Below are positions 9,901-17,400 of a stretch of DNA of 64,000 bases, piece after piece (position 1 is the stretch's first letter; the number at the start of each line of letters is the position of its first letter). The notes beneath the pieces were generated by a model that worked only from the letters and a program-made list of their open reading frames with translations, was not told the origin of the DNA and did not search any database. Both the position numbers and the translations under genes were made by a program. The DNA is from Verrucomicrobiota bacterium. Its GTDB lineage: Bacteria > Verrucomicrobiota > Verrucomicrobiia > Opitutales > Opitutaceae. The stretch spans positions 1 to 64,000 of the forward strand of contig JAEKKV010000016.1 of assembly GCA_019510185.1 (NCBI GenBank), written 5' to 3'.

Positions 9901-10097
9901 ATCGCGCGTCCACGCAGACGCCGGAAAAACTCTATCCGTTGGGAGACCGCTCGGATGCACGGGGAGCGCGTCGATCTTCTTATCATCCGGCGCAGACGGA
10001 TTATTCGCCGGCGGGCGTGCTCGCGAATCACGACCTCATGAGGGCGGTGGTTCAGACGTTGGATAATCTCTATGACGCCAAGCAAAACACCGAGTGA
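6909..10097 (+). CDS. large secreted TPR-like repeat protein
   Basis: The protein has 1062 residues from the ATG at 6909; seven upstream in-frame codons add nothing plausible. Residues 1-36 are a signal peptide (basic start, LLRVGFAGFCLLGLVLAG, cleavage near AET). The rest is almost wholly helical with many A-L-x-x-x-G-x-x-x-E-A patterns typical of tetratricopeptide repeats. These are clearest in residues 720-1000: DEAETAVKRAIAIDPSD, DEAVEHYKRAYELMP, WDDAAGYFTQAVAADPE. No enzymatic domain is seen. It most likely scaffolds a periplasmic or outer-membrane assembly. It follows the hydrolase gene by 136 bases and converges with msrQ. Confidence 0.75.
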   Translation: MTAPVLSPCFSIPRQLLRVGFAGFCLLGLVLAGRAETARPPDAGDAPVALRAALGWQDAPGENYRPYETGSVFAVKTDPSKWPAALALAEEWAASAPEFARDPVDNLFRRFTLIEALVLNADNQEARARLKKERASLAEQARGLRDAKPPRMQDWRARQLADAIGEVNKGLGDWLADTPAERLDIFRDELASLQPRDRKKLAAAYGGEENLDRLIKDAREYYRLTAELDAIRRDDGLKDEAKKQAVGKAMAAMGFFEGYHYDDKDLGRLMHDQDLAGELRGESNQSEWQTLNVPELVEWTDAAGAEALLREAYALPAHVQFSDAPRTRELAKTLILAGKITPKIVPWALVEWPDDRAGPAEAKSLAALYDGLHAQFAALDLTKPATDWRTQSGLARLASALAGVGRTDEALVLLKAAGKSDPSFPYHGWVDRRFAGAVWDFLVKAQGADVKTEAWSMLSSLASQAGRGKELVDWASAQEAAAPAGSPLARTWKLRHGWALVASDDPEAALAILMPIFDKIPTDADKDFAKEWGESAERLLKLAVALEKADLAQKLRADLLTGFKDPHGLPWDSEALFTEFAHQEIGASHAATVEQLLRARLAAKPDETAAGSDRGRNFPANSYSTWLADVLAREGKHEEALKWLAESPYWENHDLAQMLNQGSGGWRPLALITAESLHATGHDDQAVAILEAYLPDHAADDQAEALYTSILGVKALPLLEKLRAMDHYEERPLIWTAVVLLAAGRADEAETAVKRAIAIDPSDGGTPHGDRMRAYAVAREIALKKGDAKQADFFAGVVGAIRMAEGADDLVEAGLISRAITQYERSLRLFEDAYCIQSRLAIRLAGENRMDEAVEHYKRAYELMPDSFGRVESHCFGCEKAFAGEQPQAIAERVFTALIAKPPVKPQAFYLMGYLRMEQERWDDAAGYFTQAVAADPEYLNAWDKLGDVLKHTARPREELDRVAFQLFALDPYQRHGSSQLSGVRDLPALWKRVAAVDRASTQTPEKLYPLGDRSDARGARRSSYHPAQTDYSPAGVLANHDLMRAVVQTLDNLYDAKQNTE

Positions 10098-10112
10098 GAC
10101 GGTTCATTCGCG

Positions 10113-10149
10113 CGCCGCGTTTCAGCCCATCCGGGCTGAAGTCGCGGCG
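10113..10149. terminator. two-tier inverted repeat at the TPR/msrQ convergence
   Basis: The outer arms are CGCCGCG (10113-10119) and CGCGGCG (10143-10149). The inner arms are TTCAGCCC (10121-10128) and GGGCTGAA (10133-10140) around the loop ATCC. The msrQ stop codon (10122-10124) lies inside the structure. The stem is long and symmetric but lacks a T-tract on either strand, so bidirectional termination or a transcript-end barrier is inferred only. Confidence 0.45.
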
Positions 10150-10760
10150 TGGCGTTTTTGTTGAACGGTGATCGCGATCCGGGCGAGCTCCAGTAGCGCC
10201 AGCGGGATGAAGATCCACAGCACTTGCACGGGAAACAATTTCCGGGCGGCGGCCTGATGATAGGCGACGAGCGCGGCGGCGACGTAGGCGAGGCGGTGAA
10301 GGTTTTTCCACCGCTTCGCGCCGAGGATCTGCACCATGCGGTTGAAACTGGTGGCCGCGAGCAGGAGGAGAATGGTGAAGGCGATCAGGCCGGTGAGCAG
10401 GAACGGCTTTTTGACATCGCTTGCGAGCACGCGGAAACCGCCTTCGTAGAGAAGGTGGGTGGAGAAATGCAGTGCGGCATAAACGAACGCGCTCACGCCG
10501 ACGAGACGGCGGTGGCGGTTGAGCGCGAGCACCGGCCGGGACTGCGGGAAAATCACGCGGAGCGGCGTGAGCGTGAGCACGATCACGAGCAGCAGGCAGG
10601 CCACGAAGCCGAGATGGTGCAGGACATACTTGAGCGGATCGGCCAGCACGCTCGGATTGGGCGCGACGAAAAGCGGCCACAACGGCCACAGTCCCGGAAG
10701 GATGATCAGCGTGTAAACCAGCGGCTTCGCGCGAAGGATTTTTTCCAGCGGGGAGTTCAA
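10122..10760 (-). CDS. msrQ: MsrQ, heme-binding membrane subunit of the MsrPQ methionine sulfoxide reductase
   Basis: The protein has 212 residues and six predicted membrane helices. Ferric-reductase-like features are visible: conserved His in YVLHHLGF and YAALHFSTHLLYEGG, and WKNLHRLAYVAAALVAYHQ near the C-terminus. MsrQ passes quinol electrons through heme to periplasmic MsrP, which repairs oxidised methionines in envelope proteins. The gene starts 25 bases after the msrP stop on the same strand, which supports the assignment and co-transcription. Confidence 0.9.
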   Translation of the reverse strand: MNSPLEKILRAKPLVYTLIILPGLWPLWPLFVAPNPSVLADPLKYVLHHLGFVACLLLVIVLTLTPLRVIFPQSRPVLALNRHRRLVGVSAFVYAALHFSTHLLYEGGFRVLASDVKKPFLLTGLIAFTILLLLAATSFNRMVQILGAKRWKNLHRLAYVAAALVAYHQAAARKLFPVQVLWIFIPLALLELARIAITVQQKRHAATSARMG

Positions 10761-10785
10761 GCGCGGGGTGGGCGGAGTTTTCCGG

Positions 10786-11754
10786 TCAGTAATTCTGCGT
10801 GAGATCGAGCCCCTTGTAGAGACCGGCGACTTGTTTTTCGTAGCCGTTGAACATCAGGGTGGTCTGCCGGCCGGCGAAGATGCCGCCGCCGATGACGCGT
10901 TCGCTCGCCTGGGACCACCGCGGATGGTCGACCTGCGGATTCACGTTGGCGTAAAAGCCATATTCGTTGGGCGCGAGGCGCTGCCAGGTGTTGAGCGGCG
11001 CGCGATCGGTGAACTCGATCTTCACGATGGATTTGATCCCCTTGAATCCGTATTTCCACGGTGTGACGAGCCGCAGCGGCGCGCCGTTTTGGTTGGGCAG
11101 CGGCTTGCCGTAAATGCCGGTGGCGATGAAGGCGAGTTCGTTGACCGCCTCGTCGAGACGAAGGCCTTCGACATAGGGCCAGCCGAGATAACTGTCCTGC
11201 TGCCCCACGGCGTTTTTCGGATCGAGAAACGAGGTGAACTTCAGGAATTTCGCCTCGGGTTTCGGATCCGCCAAGGCGACAAGTTTCGCGAGCGGAAAGC
11301 CGTCCCACGGCACGACCATCGACCATGCCTCGACGCAACGGTGGCGGTAAACGCGTTGCTCAAGACCGCCGATTTTTGCGACCAGCGCGTTGACGTCGAA
11401 AGTGGCCGGCGCGCGGATCAGGCCGGCCAGTTCCACCGTCCACGGTTCGGTCTTCCATCCGCGATTGGCGTACTTGGCGGGGTCATCCTTGCCGGTGCCG
11501 AACTCGTAGAAATTATTGTAGCTCGTGATGAATTCGTAGGCGGTGGGTTTGAGCGCCGAAGCGGGGAAGAGCGGGTTTTCCTTCGAGGGAAAACCTGCGG
11601 TCGCGGCGAGCAACCCGTGCGGAGCCAGGGCGACTCCGGCCAGGCCGGCGCCCAGGGTCTTGAGAAATTCGCGCCGGTTGCGCAGACGGTAGACGGCTTC
11701 GGCGGTGGCGGACGACTCGGATAACTCCCAGTCTTTTGGCGTGCGGATGAGCAT
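10786..11754 (-). CDS. msrP: MsrP, periplasmic molybdopterin methionine sulfoxide reductase catalytic subunit
   Basis: The protein has 322 residues from the ATG at 11754. The Tat signal NRREFLKTLGAGLAG is visible near residue 30, so it is exported folded with its cofactor. The molybdenum-ligating Cys lies in YRHRCVEAWSMVVPW, and the segments FLKFTSFLDP, YGFKGIKSIVKIEF and NEYGFYANVNPQVDHPRW are family-typical. The upstream open frame (to 11910) is rejected because it precedes the Tat signal with unrelated sequence. It forms an operon with msrQ. A strong inverted repeat lies 140 bases upstream. Confidence 0.93.
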   Translation of the reverse strand: MLIRTPKDWELSESSATAEAVYRLRNRREFLKTLGAGLAGVALAPHGLLAATAGFPSKENPLFPASALKPTAYEFITSYNNFYEFGTGKDDPAKYANRGWKTEPWTVELAGLIRAPATFDVNALVAKIGGLEQRVYRHRCVEAWSMVVPWDGFPLAKLVALADPKPEAKFLKFTSFLDPKNAVGQQDSYLGWPYVEGLRLDEAVNELAFIATGIYGKPLPNQNGAPLRLVTPWKYGFKGIKSIVKIEFTDRAPLNTWQRLAPNEYGFYANVNPQVDHPRWSQASERVIGGGIFAGRQTTLMFNGYEKQVAGLYKGLDLTQNY

Positions 11755-11893
11755 GGGTGAGGAGGCGGATGAGTTGGGAGCCGCAAGTACCGTCGCGTAT
11801 TCCCGATTTCTGCGCCGCACTGTAACCGGAAACACCCCGCCCGCCACTCCTCTCTGCGTCCCCCCTTCGCATTTCTTCTCCACCCCTTTCGCT

Positions 11894-11934
11894 CCGAGCC
11901 AACAAGTCAAGTATCACTATACTTGTTGGCTCGG
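11894..11934. promoter_or_regulatory. 14-base-arm inverted repeat in the msrP/12048 divergent region
   Basis: The arms CCGAGCCAACAAGT (11894-11907) and ACTTGTTGGCTCGG (11921-11934) are perfectly complementary around a 13-base centre. An alternative, mutually exclusive stem is CAAGTAT (11908-11914) with ATACTTG (11919-11925) around CACT. The element sits between divergent genes, 140 bases from the msrP start and 114 bases from the start at 12048. An operator, a cis-acting RNA switch or a terminator are all possible; no T-tract follows. Confidence 0.55.
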
Positions 11935-12047
11935 GGGCGGGGGATTGGGTGGTTGGGTGATGGGGGAGAGGGCGCGGGCGAGATTAGGCTCGGCAACCGG
12001 GAGGGCATTTGGGATGCGTTGAGCCGCTACCCCGCAACACCACTTTT

Positions 12048-13727
12048 ATGTCACTTTGGGAATATAAACACATCACCAGCGGCCCGCATGGCTTTGCGAC
12101 GCCCGCGCTGCTGGAATCCTACCTCAACCAGCTCGGCAAGGACGAGTGGGAGGTCATCAGCTTTCAGCCGCAACCAGCCAATCCCCTCGCCTTTAACGGT
12201 CTTGCCCGCCGCACCACGCAGCGCGACTGGACGCTGGAAAGCGCCGCCGCGGCCGCCGCCAAGGTCGAGGCCGACAAGCTTCGCGCCGAGTTCTCCGCCA
12301 AGTTCCAGGGCACCGCGCCTGTGGCCGAAACGGCTGCCGAAAAACCCACCACCCTCGTCAGCGAGACCGCGGCGGCCGACGACAGCCTGCGCAAGCTGCG
12401 CGACACCACGCGCGACGACGATCCCGACGCGCCCGAGGAGGGCGACTGGGATAATTGGGACAATCTCGACGACGATCTCCCGACGCTGTTCGACGCGATC
12501 AAGCCCCACCTCCGCAAAAATCAGCGCGGCCCCGGCCAGGCCGTCGGCATCGGCTTCCTTGCCAAGCGCTGGGAGCAGACCGAGGCCGATCTGGTCGGTG
12601 CGTTGAAGGAATGCGGTTTCGTACCGCCTGAGTCGGAGGACACGCCGCCCGAATACCTCGAGTTTGAGGGCGATCTCTACTGGCTGAATCTCAACAACCG
12701 CCACGAGCTTTTCCTTAACACTCGCGAAAAGCCGCGTCCGGTCTTCCGCATCGCGGCGGCCAAGAAACTCGATCCCGCCGATCCGGTAAACGCCGTCCTG
12801 GCCGAGGAGGCCTCCGCTGAGCAGTCCGAGAAAACCCGTCGCGATGCGGAGCGCGTCGCCCGCGAAGCCGAGCACGCCGCCCGGCGCGCCGAGCGCGAGG
12901 CCCAGCGCAAAGCGGAGCTCGAAAACCGGAAGCCCGAAAAAACTGAGATTCCCGCCGCCGTACCCGTTGTGTCCAGCGAGGCGGCCAAGCCCGAGGCTTC
13001 CGCGCCGTTGCCGACGGGGGAGGAATTGCTTGCGGCGATCCGTGCGCAAATGCGCCGCAACCGCCGCGGACCCGGGTATTCGGGCAGCATCAGTTATCTC
13101 GCTCGCGCTTTCAAACACCCCGATGCCGATCTCGTGGCTGCGCTCGTCGGCCTCGGTTTGCATATGCCGGAAACGCCGGCGGACAGCCCCGTCCTCACCA
13201 CCATCGGTGCGCATGTCTATTGGTTGAACAAGGACAGCCGCGGCGGCATCTGGATCAACGGTGACGAGGTCGCGGTCCAAGCGCCGGACGCTGCACAGCC
13301 GCAACCGGAGGCCATCGTGCCGGAGTCCGCGCCGTCCGCCGAGGTCGTGCCGGATAAAACGCCGGCTCCCGCGCCGTCTCCGGAAGCAACCTCTCCGGAG
13401 GTCGACGCGGTCTCGCCGCTCGCGGCGGTCCGCCTGTTGCTCAAGGCCAACAAGCGCGGCAGCGGCGTTTCCGGCGAGATCGGCTATCTCGCCCGCACCT
13501 TGGATAAAAACGACGCTGAGCTCATGGCCGCGCTTACGCGTGCCGGTCTGGCGTTGCCTGCCACCGAGGACGACAAGCCCGCCTTTGTCGAATACGAAGG
13601 CGAGGTCTTCTGGTTGAACAAAAACGCGAAGGACGGCTCCGTCTGGCTCAACGCCAAGCCTTCCAAGGCCGCCGCCAAAAAAGCGCCGCCCACCGGCAAG
13701 CCCCGCGCGAAGAAAGCGGCGAAGTAG
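12048..13727 (+). CDS. DUF4177-like N-terminus plus three winged-helix-like repeats, Lys-rich tail
   Basis: The protein has 559 residues from the ATG at 12048. Residues 1-60 resemble DUF4177 (LWEYKHI...LNQLGKDEWEVISFQ). Three homologous units follow at 151-224, 331-404 and 461-535. Each has a basic helix ending in (K/R)xxRGxG, then a helix-turn-helix-like stretch (LAKRWEQTEADLVGALKECG in unit 1; LARAFKHPDADLVAALVGLG in unit 2), then a beta-hairpin (Y/F)WLN...N. From the second Gly-region residue to the aromatic (G161/Y211, G341/Y391, G471/F521) the spacing is exactly 50 in all three. Linkers are charged, and residues 258-300 are Arg/Glu-rich. The tail KAAAKKAPP...KKAAK resembles histone H1. 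Nucleic-acid binding is inferred; I do not recognise a named family. Confidence 0.7.
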   Translation: MSLWEYKHITSGPHGFATPALLESYLNQLGKDEWEVISFQPQPANPLAFNGLARRTTQRDWTLESAAAAAAKVEADKLRAEFSAKFQGTAPVAETAAEKPTTLVSETAAADDSLRKLRDTTRDDDPDAPEEGDWDNWDNLDDDLPTLFDAIKPHLRKNQRGPGQAVGIGFLAKRWEQTEADLVGALKECGFVPPESEDTPPEYLEFEGDLYWLNLNNRHELFLNTREKPRPVFRIAAAKKLDPADPVNAVLAEEASAEQSEKTRRDAERVAREAEHAARRAEREAQRKAELENRKPEKTEIPAAVPVVSSEAAKPEASAPLPTGEELLAAIRAQMRRNRRGPGYSGSISYLARAFKHPDADLVAALVGLGLHMPETPADSPVLTTIGAHVYWLNKDSRGGIWINGDEVAVQAPDAAQPQPEAIVPESAPSAEVVPDKTPAPAPSPEATSPEVDAVSPLAAVRLLLKANKRGSGVSGEIGYLARTLDKNDAELMAALTRAGLALPATEDDKPAFVEYEGEVFWLNKNAKDGSVWLNAKPSKAAAKKAPPTGKPRAKKAAK

Positions 13728-13817
13728 GCCGGCGTCGGCCGGCCCTCTCGCGATGGCCGGCTACTATTTCACATTGGTGGGAAACATGTACCGGCCGATG
13801 ATGGTCACACCCGCGTC

Positions 13818-14483
13818 ATGCTCGCCATCGCCGACCTGAAAAAATCATTTGTCACGCCCGAGGGCGGGCCGGCGCTCATCGTCGACGTGCCCGCATTCTC
13901 TCTTACGGCGGGCGAGCAGGTGGCAGTGCGCGGCGAAAGCGGTTCCGGCAAGACGACGTTTCTCCATCTCATTGCCGGCATCCTTGCCGCGGACGCCGGG
14001 CGGATCGCGGTGGATGGCCGCGACATGGCCGAGCTTGGCGAGGCGGAGCGCGACCGTCTGCGGGCGGAAAAGATCGGGTACATTTTTCAAACCTTCAATC
14101 TGCTCCAAGGCTACACCGTGCTGGAAAACGTGGTGCTCGGCATGTCGTTTGGTCCGGGGGCGGACCGCGCGCAGGCAAAAATCCTTCTGGAGCGCGTGGG
14201 CTTGGGGCACCGGCTTTCCCATTATCCGCGCCAGCTCTCCACCGGTCAGCAGCAGCGAGTGGCTGTCGCGCGCGCGCTCGCCAACCGGCCAAGACTCGTT
14301 CTGGCCGACGAGCCCACCGGCAATCTCGACCGGAAGCACGCCCGCGCCGCGCTGGCCCTCATCCGTGAAACCTGTCGCGAGGCGGGCGCGGCGCTGCTGC
14401 TTGTGAGCCACGACGAGGAAGTGCTCGCGCAGTTCGAAGGCGTGCGCGATTTCGCGTCCCTCAACCGGAGCGTATCGCCATGA
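13818..14483 (+). CDS. ABC transporter ATP-binding protein, LolD/MacB class
   Basis: The protein has 221 residues. Walker A GESGSGKTT lies near residue 40, the Q-loop in FQTFNLLQGYTV, the signature LSTGQQQRVAVARAL, Walker B LVLADEPTGNLD, and the switch His in LLVSHDEE. NLLxGxTVLENV is the hallmark of the LolD/MacB/FtsE group, which powers extrusion or mechanotransmission rather than import through a channel. Its stop overlaps the permease start by four bases (ATGA), so the two form one complex. A weak stem (arms GCCGGCC 13738-13744 and GGCCGGC 13755-13761) separates it from the previous gene. Confidence 0.92.
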   Translation: MLAIADLKKSFVTPEGGPALIVDVPAFSLTAGEQVAVRGESGSGKTTFLHLIAGILAADAGRIAVDGRDMAELGEAERDRLRAEKIGYIFQTFNLLQGYTVLENVVLGMSFGPGADRAQAKILLERVGLGHRLSHYPRQLSTGQQQRVAVARALANRPRLVLADEPTGNLDRKHARAALALIRETCREAGAALLLVSHDEEVLAQFEGVRDFASLNRSVSP

Positions 14484-15685
14484 CCATTCCGCTCATCGTC
14501 TATCGCAGCCTGCGCCAGCACGCGCTGTCCACACTGGTGACGGCGGCAAGCCTCGCGCTCGCCTGCGGACTGCTCCTCACCGTGTGGATGGTGAAGGTGC
14601 AGACGCAGCGGGCGTTTCTCGACACGAGCACGGCGTTCGACGCGGTGCTGGGCGCGCGCGGGTCGAAGCTCCAACTCGTGCTCAACGCGATTTTTCATCT
14701 CGAGGCTTCGCCCGGCAACGTGTCCGCCGCCGATTACGAGGCGATCAAGCATCATCCCGCGGTGAAGGCCGCGATCCCGATCGCGGTGGGTGACAATTAT
14801 TTTGGCTGGCGCATTGTGGGGACAATCCCGGGGATGTTCACCGATATCGAGTATACGAGGGGCAAGCATTACGCCGTCGAAGCAGGCGGTCGCTTCTTTG
14901 ATCCGGCGAAACGCGAGGCGGTGGTTGGCGCGCTCGTGGCACGGCGACTGGGACTGTCGGTGGGCGATACCTTCAAGCCTTATCACGGGCTTTCGTTTAA
15001 TCCCAACGCCCAGCATCCCGACGTTTACACCATCACGGGGATCCTTGAGCCGACCAACACCCCCGCGGATCGCGTGATCTGGATTCCGCTCGCCGGTGTG
15101 CAGACCATGACCGGTCACGATCCGCAGGCGGCGACGGAGGTGAGCGCGGTGCTCATCCAACTGCGCGCGCCGTCGGCGGGCATGATGCTCGACATCCTCT
15201 ACAACCGGCAGGGCAACCGTCTCACGCTGGCGTATCCGGTGGGGGCGATCATCGCCGACCTGTTCGGCAAGATCAGCTGGCTCGACCGGGTGCTCGCGCT
15301 GATCGCTTACCTGGTGGCGGTCGTCGCGGCCGGTTCCGTGCTGGCGAGCATCTACGCCTCAATGGCCGCGCGTCGTCGCGACATCGCCATCCTGCGTTCG
15401 CTGGGTGCGCGGCGGCGCACGGTGTTCGGGGCAATTCTGACGGAGGCCGCGGTGATCGGCCTCTTGGGCGCGGTGACCGGCGTGCTGGTTTACGCCGGTC
15501 TTTTCACGGTGGTGGCGGGCGTGATTCGTGTTCAGACCGGGGTCGTGCTTGACGTGCTGCAATGGCATCCCGTGCTGGTGATTTGTCCGCTGGCGATGAT
15601 CGCGCTCGGTGCGGCGGGCGGCATCGTGCCGGCTTGGAAGGCCTACCGTATTTCAGTGGCCGAGAATCTGGCGCCGTCGTCATGA
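14480..15685 (+). CDS. FtsX/MacB-type ABC permease
   Basis: The protein has 401 residues. There is one N-terminal membrane helix (about 16-36), a periplasmic domain of about 230 residues (from TQRAFLDTS to NRLTLAYP), and three C-terminal helices with the FtsX-domain motif MAARRRDIAILRSLGARRRTVFG (given here as its parts AARRRDIAILRSLGA and RRRTVFG). This is the type VII ABC topology. It is translationally coupled to the ATPase. The following two genes encode a His-rich lipoprotein and a DUF3299 protein, so a metal-linked role is more likely than the lipoprotein-sorting role of LolCDE. Confidence 0.88.
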   Translation: MTIPLIVYRSLRQHALSTLVTAASLALACGLLLTVWMVKVQTQRAFLDTSTAFDAVLGARGSKLQLVLNAIFHLEASPGNVSAADYEAIKHHPAVKAAIPIAVGDNYFGWRIVGTIPGMFTDIEYTRGKHYAVEAGGRFFDPAKREAVVGALVARRLGLSVGDTFKPYHGLSFNPNAQHPDVYTITGILEPTNTPADRVIWIPLAGVQTMTGHDPQAATEVSAVLIQLRAPSAGMMLDILYNRQGNRLTLAYPVGAIIADLFGKISWLDRVLALIAYLVAVVAAGSVLASIYASMAARRRDIAILRSLGARRRTVFGAILTEAAVIGLLGAVTGVLVYAGLFTVVAGVIRVQTGVVLDVLQWHPVLVICPLAMIALGAAGGIVPAWKAYRISVAENLAPSS

Positions 15686-15718
15686 TCCGGGCGCACATTT
15701 TTAGAACCACAATTTAAT

Positions 15719-16210
15719 ATGAAAACACATTCGAAATTTTTCATCCTCATCGCGTTGGCGGCCGGGCTGGCGTTGGGCTGGGGCGGTTGCGGAAAAGCCC
15801 AGCGGCCCTCGGAGGCCGGCGCGCACAAGCATGAGCATCATCCGCCGCACGGAGGCACCCCGGTCGTGCTGGGGGACGAAGCCTATCATCTGGAGCTCGT
15901 GCGCGATGCCGAAGCGGGGACGCTTTCGGCCTACGTGCTCGATGGCGAGATGGAGGAATTCATTCGCGCGGGATCCCCGGCTTTCGAGGTTGCCGCCAAG
16001 GTTGGAGGCACCGAGCAGACGCTGGTTTTCAAGCCGGTGGCCAACGCCGCCACCGGCGAGACCGTGACCGACACGGCACTTTACGAGGCGAGCGCGCCTT
16101 GGCTGAAGACAACGGGCGGGTTCGATGCGGTGATCAAAAGCGTCGCTGTGCGCGGGACGGTGTTTGAAAACGTCGCCTTCAACTTTCCCAAGGGCAACGA
16201 CAAGGACTGA
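15719..16210 (+). CDS. His-rich periplasmic lipoprotein
   Basis: The protein has 163 residues. The signal is followed by a lipobox-like LGWGGC with Cys24 as the probable lipidation site. Directly after, residues 36-46 carry HKHEHHPPHGG, a likely metal-binding cluster. The remainder (HLELVRDAEAGTLSAYVLDG, FEVAAKVGGTEQTLVFKPV) looks like a small beta-sandwich. It lies 33 bases downstream of the ABC permease and 56 bases upstream of the DUF3299 gene. Role inferred: periplasmic metal capture or delivery for the ABC complex. I do not recognise a named family; it may correspond in role to the His-rich DUF2796 component of Vibrio Zrg systems. Confidence 0.65.
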   Translation: MKTHSKFFILIALAAGLALGWGGCGKAQRPSEAGAHKHEHHPPHGGTPVVLGDEAYHLELVRDAEAGTLSAYVLDGEMEEFIRAGSPAFEVAAKVGGTEQTLVFKPVANAATGETVTDTALYEASAPWLKTTGGFDAVIKSVAVRGTVFENVAFNFPKGNDKD

Positions 16211-16266
16211 GCGAAAGCAGCGAAATCTTTGACCGCCTCGCCGACCTGGATAGCCTTGTCTTTGAA

Positions 16267-16875
16267 ATGAATTTCTCCCGCCGCCTGTTGTTCACGCTTG
16301 TCTGCGCTGCCTCGTTTGCGGCGGGGCCGGTCGTGCGTGCGGGCTTGTTCGCGCCGAGCGGGGTGGACAATCCCGGCGTGCCTCGCGTGCCGCCGGTTAT
16401 CAAGGCCGCTCCGACGGGCGAGATTCTCGCCACGCCGCCCGAGGTGGTGAACGGCTACGTGAAGCTGAGTTTCGCCCGGCTCTCGGCCTTTAAATTTACG
16501 CCGCCGGAGTACGATCCGGTGGCCACGCCCGATGCGCCGCCGCCTTCCGTGGACGCACAGATTCCCGAGGCGATCAAGAAATTCGACGGTCAGAAGGCGA
16601 TGGTCACCGGTTTCATGGTACCGACGCACATGGAGGGCGCGGTGGTCACCGAGTTCATGCTGGTGAGCAGTCCGTCGCTCTGCTGCTACGGCATCGTGCC
16701 CAACATGAACGAGTGGGTCGTGGTGAAAATGCCGGCGGGTGCGGGCGTGCCGCCGTTGATGGATGTGCCGGTGGCGGTTTCCGGAAAACTGCACGTTCAC
16801 GGGCAGTTCGAGAATGGCTACCTGACCGGTATTTATCAGCTCGACGCCGAGCGCGTGGAGCCGGCGAAACCCTGA
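16267..16875 (+). CDS. exported DUF3299-family protein
   Basis: The protein has 202 residues with a signal peptide (residues 1-25, cleavage near VRA). The core runs from about 105: FDGQKAMVTGFMVP, VVTEFMLVSSPSLCCYG, NMNEWVVVKM, PVAVSGKLHVHGQFENGYLTGIYQLD. This is the order of motifs in DUF3299, an OB-like periplasmic domain often found beside MacB-like ABC transporters. The usual CIH is CC here. It is the last gene of the ABC/His-rich lipoprotein operon. Its function is not established; a cofactor role in metal transport is inferred from neighbours. Confidence 0.72.
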   Translation: MNFSRRLLFTLVCAASFAAGPVVRAGLFAPSGVDNPGVPRVPPVIKAAPTGEILATPPEVVNGYVKLSFARLSAFKFTPPEYDPVATPDAPPPSVDAQIPEAIKKFDGQKAMVTGFMVPTHMEGAVVTEFMLVSSPSLCCYGIVPNMNEWVVVKMPAGAGVPPLMDVPVAVSGKLHVHGQFENGYLTGIYQLDAERVEPAKP

Positions 16876-16883
16876 GCGACGGG

Positions 16884-17339
16884 TCAGCGCGAGATGTCGC
16901 GCTGGGAGAGAACCTTGAAACCGCGCTTGTTGAGCGACTGCGCGGCGACATCGGCATCCTCGATGTTGAGCGCCAGGGCGGATCTACCCTCGGGACGTTT
17001 GATGAAGCTATAGACGTAGTGGATGTTGATCTCGGCCTCAAGCAACGCGGCGAGCACGTCCTTCAACTCGCTCTCGTCGTTGATCTCGACCGCGAGCACA
17101 TCGACCTCGGTGTAGGGAAAATCATTGTTGATCATCAGCTCCCGGGCCTTGTCGGGATCGTCGACGATCAGGCGCAGAATCGAGCTGTCTGTCGTGTCGA
17201 GCACGGTGAGCGCCATGATGTGGACATTGTTGTCCTTGAGCAGCGCGGTCAGGTCGTAGAGACGGCCGACGCGGTTCTCCGCGAAGACGGAAAACTGTTT
17301 AACAGGATCGGTGCCGATGGAGATGTTCGTGGACGCCAT
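16884..17339 (-). CDS. tandem ACT-domain protein
   Basis: The protein has 151 residues from the ATG at 17339. Two ACT folds are visible: VKQFSVFAENRVGRLYDLTALL plus the following strand-helix (split: FSVFAENRVGRLYDLTALL), and a second starting at EVDVLAVEINDESELKDVLA and ending near SALALNIEDAD. ACT domains bind amino acids and regulate partner enzymes; stand-alone pairs of this size are known but mostly uncharacterised. It lies 61 bases downstream of the ABC exporter gene on the same strand. The residues before the chosen start read like frame-shifted ABC coding sequence and are excluded. Ligand unknown. Confidence 0.75.
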   Translation of the reverse strand: MASTNISIGTDPVKQFSVFAENRVGRLYDLTALLKDNNVHIMALTVLDTTDSSILRLIVDDPDKARELMINNDFPYTEVDVLAVEINDESELKDVLAALLEAEINIHYVYSFIKRPEGRSALALNIEDADVAAQSLNKRGFKVLSQRDISR

Positions 17340-17400
17340 GGTAAAGCGGTAGGGTGCAACATGCCTGCGTCTGCGGGCGGGGTCAATCGCGCTGCGCGGG

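Noticed and set aside
8295..10085. 596-codon minus-strand frame inside the TPR gene
   Set aside because: Arg/His/Leu-rich shadow of the sense strand; the plus strand has a signal peptide and regular repeats.
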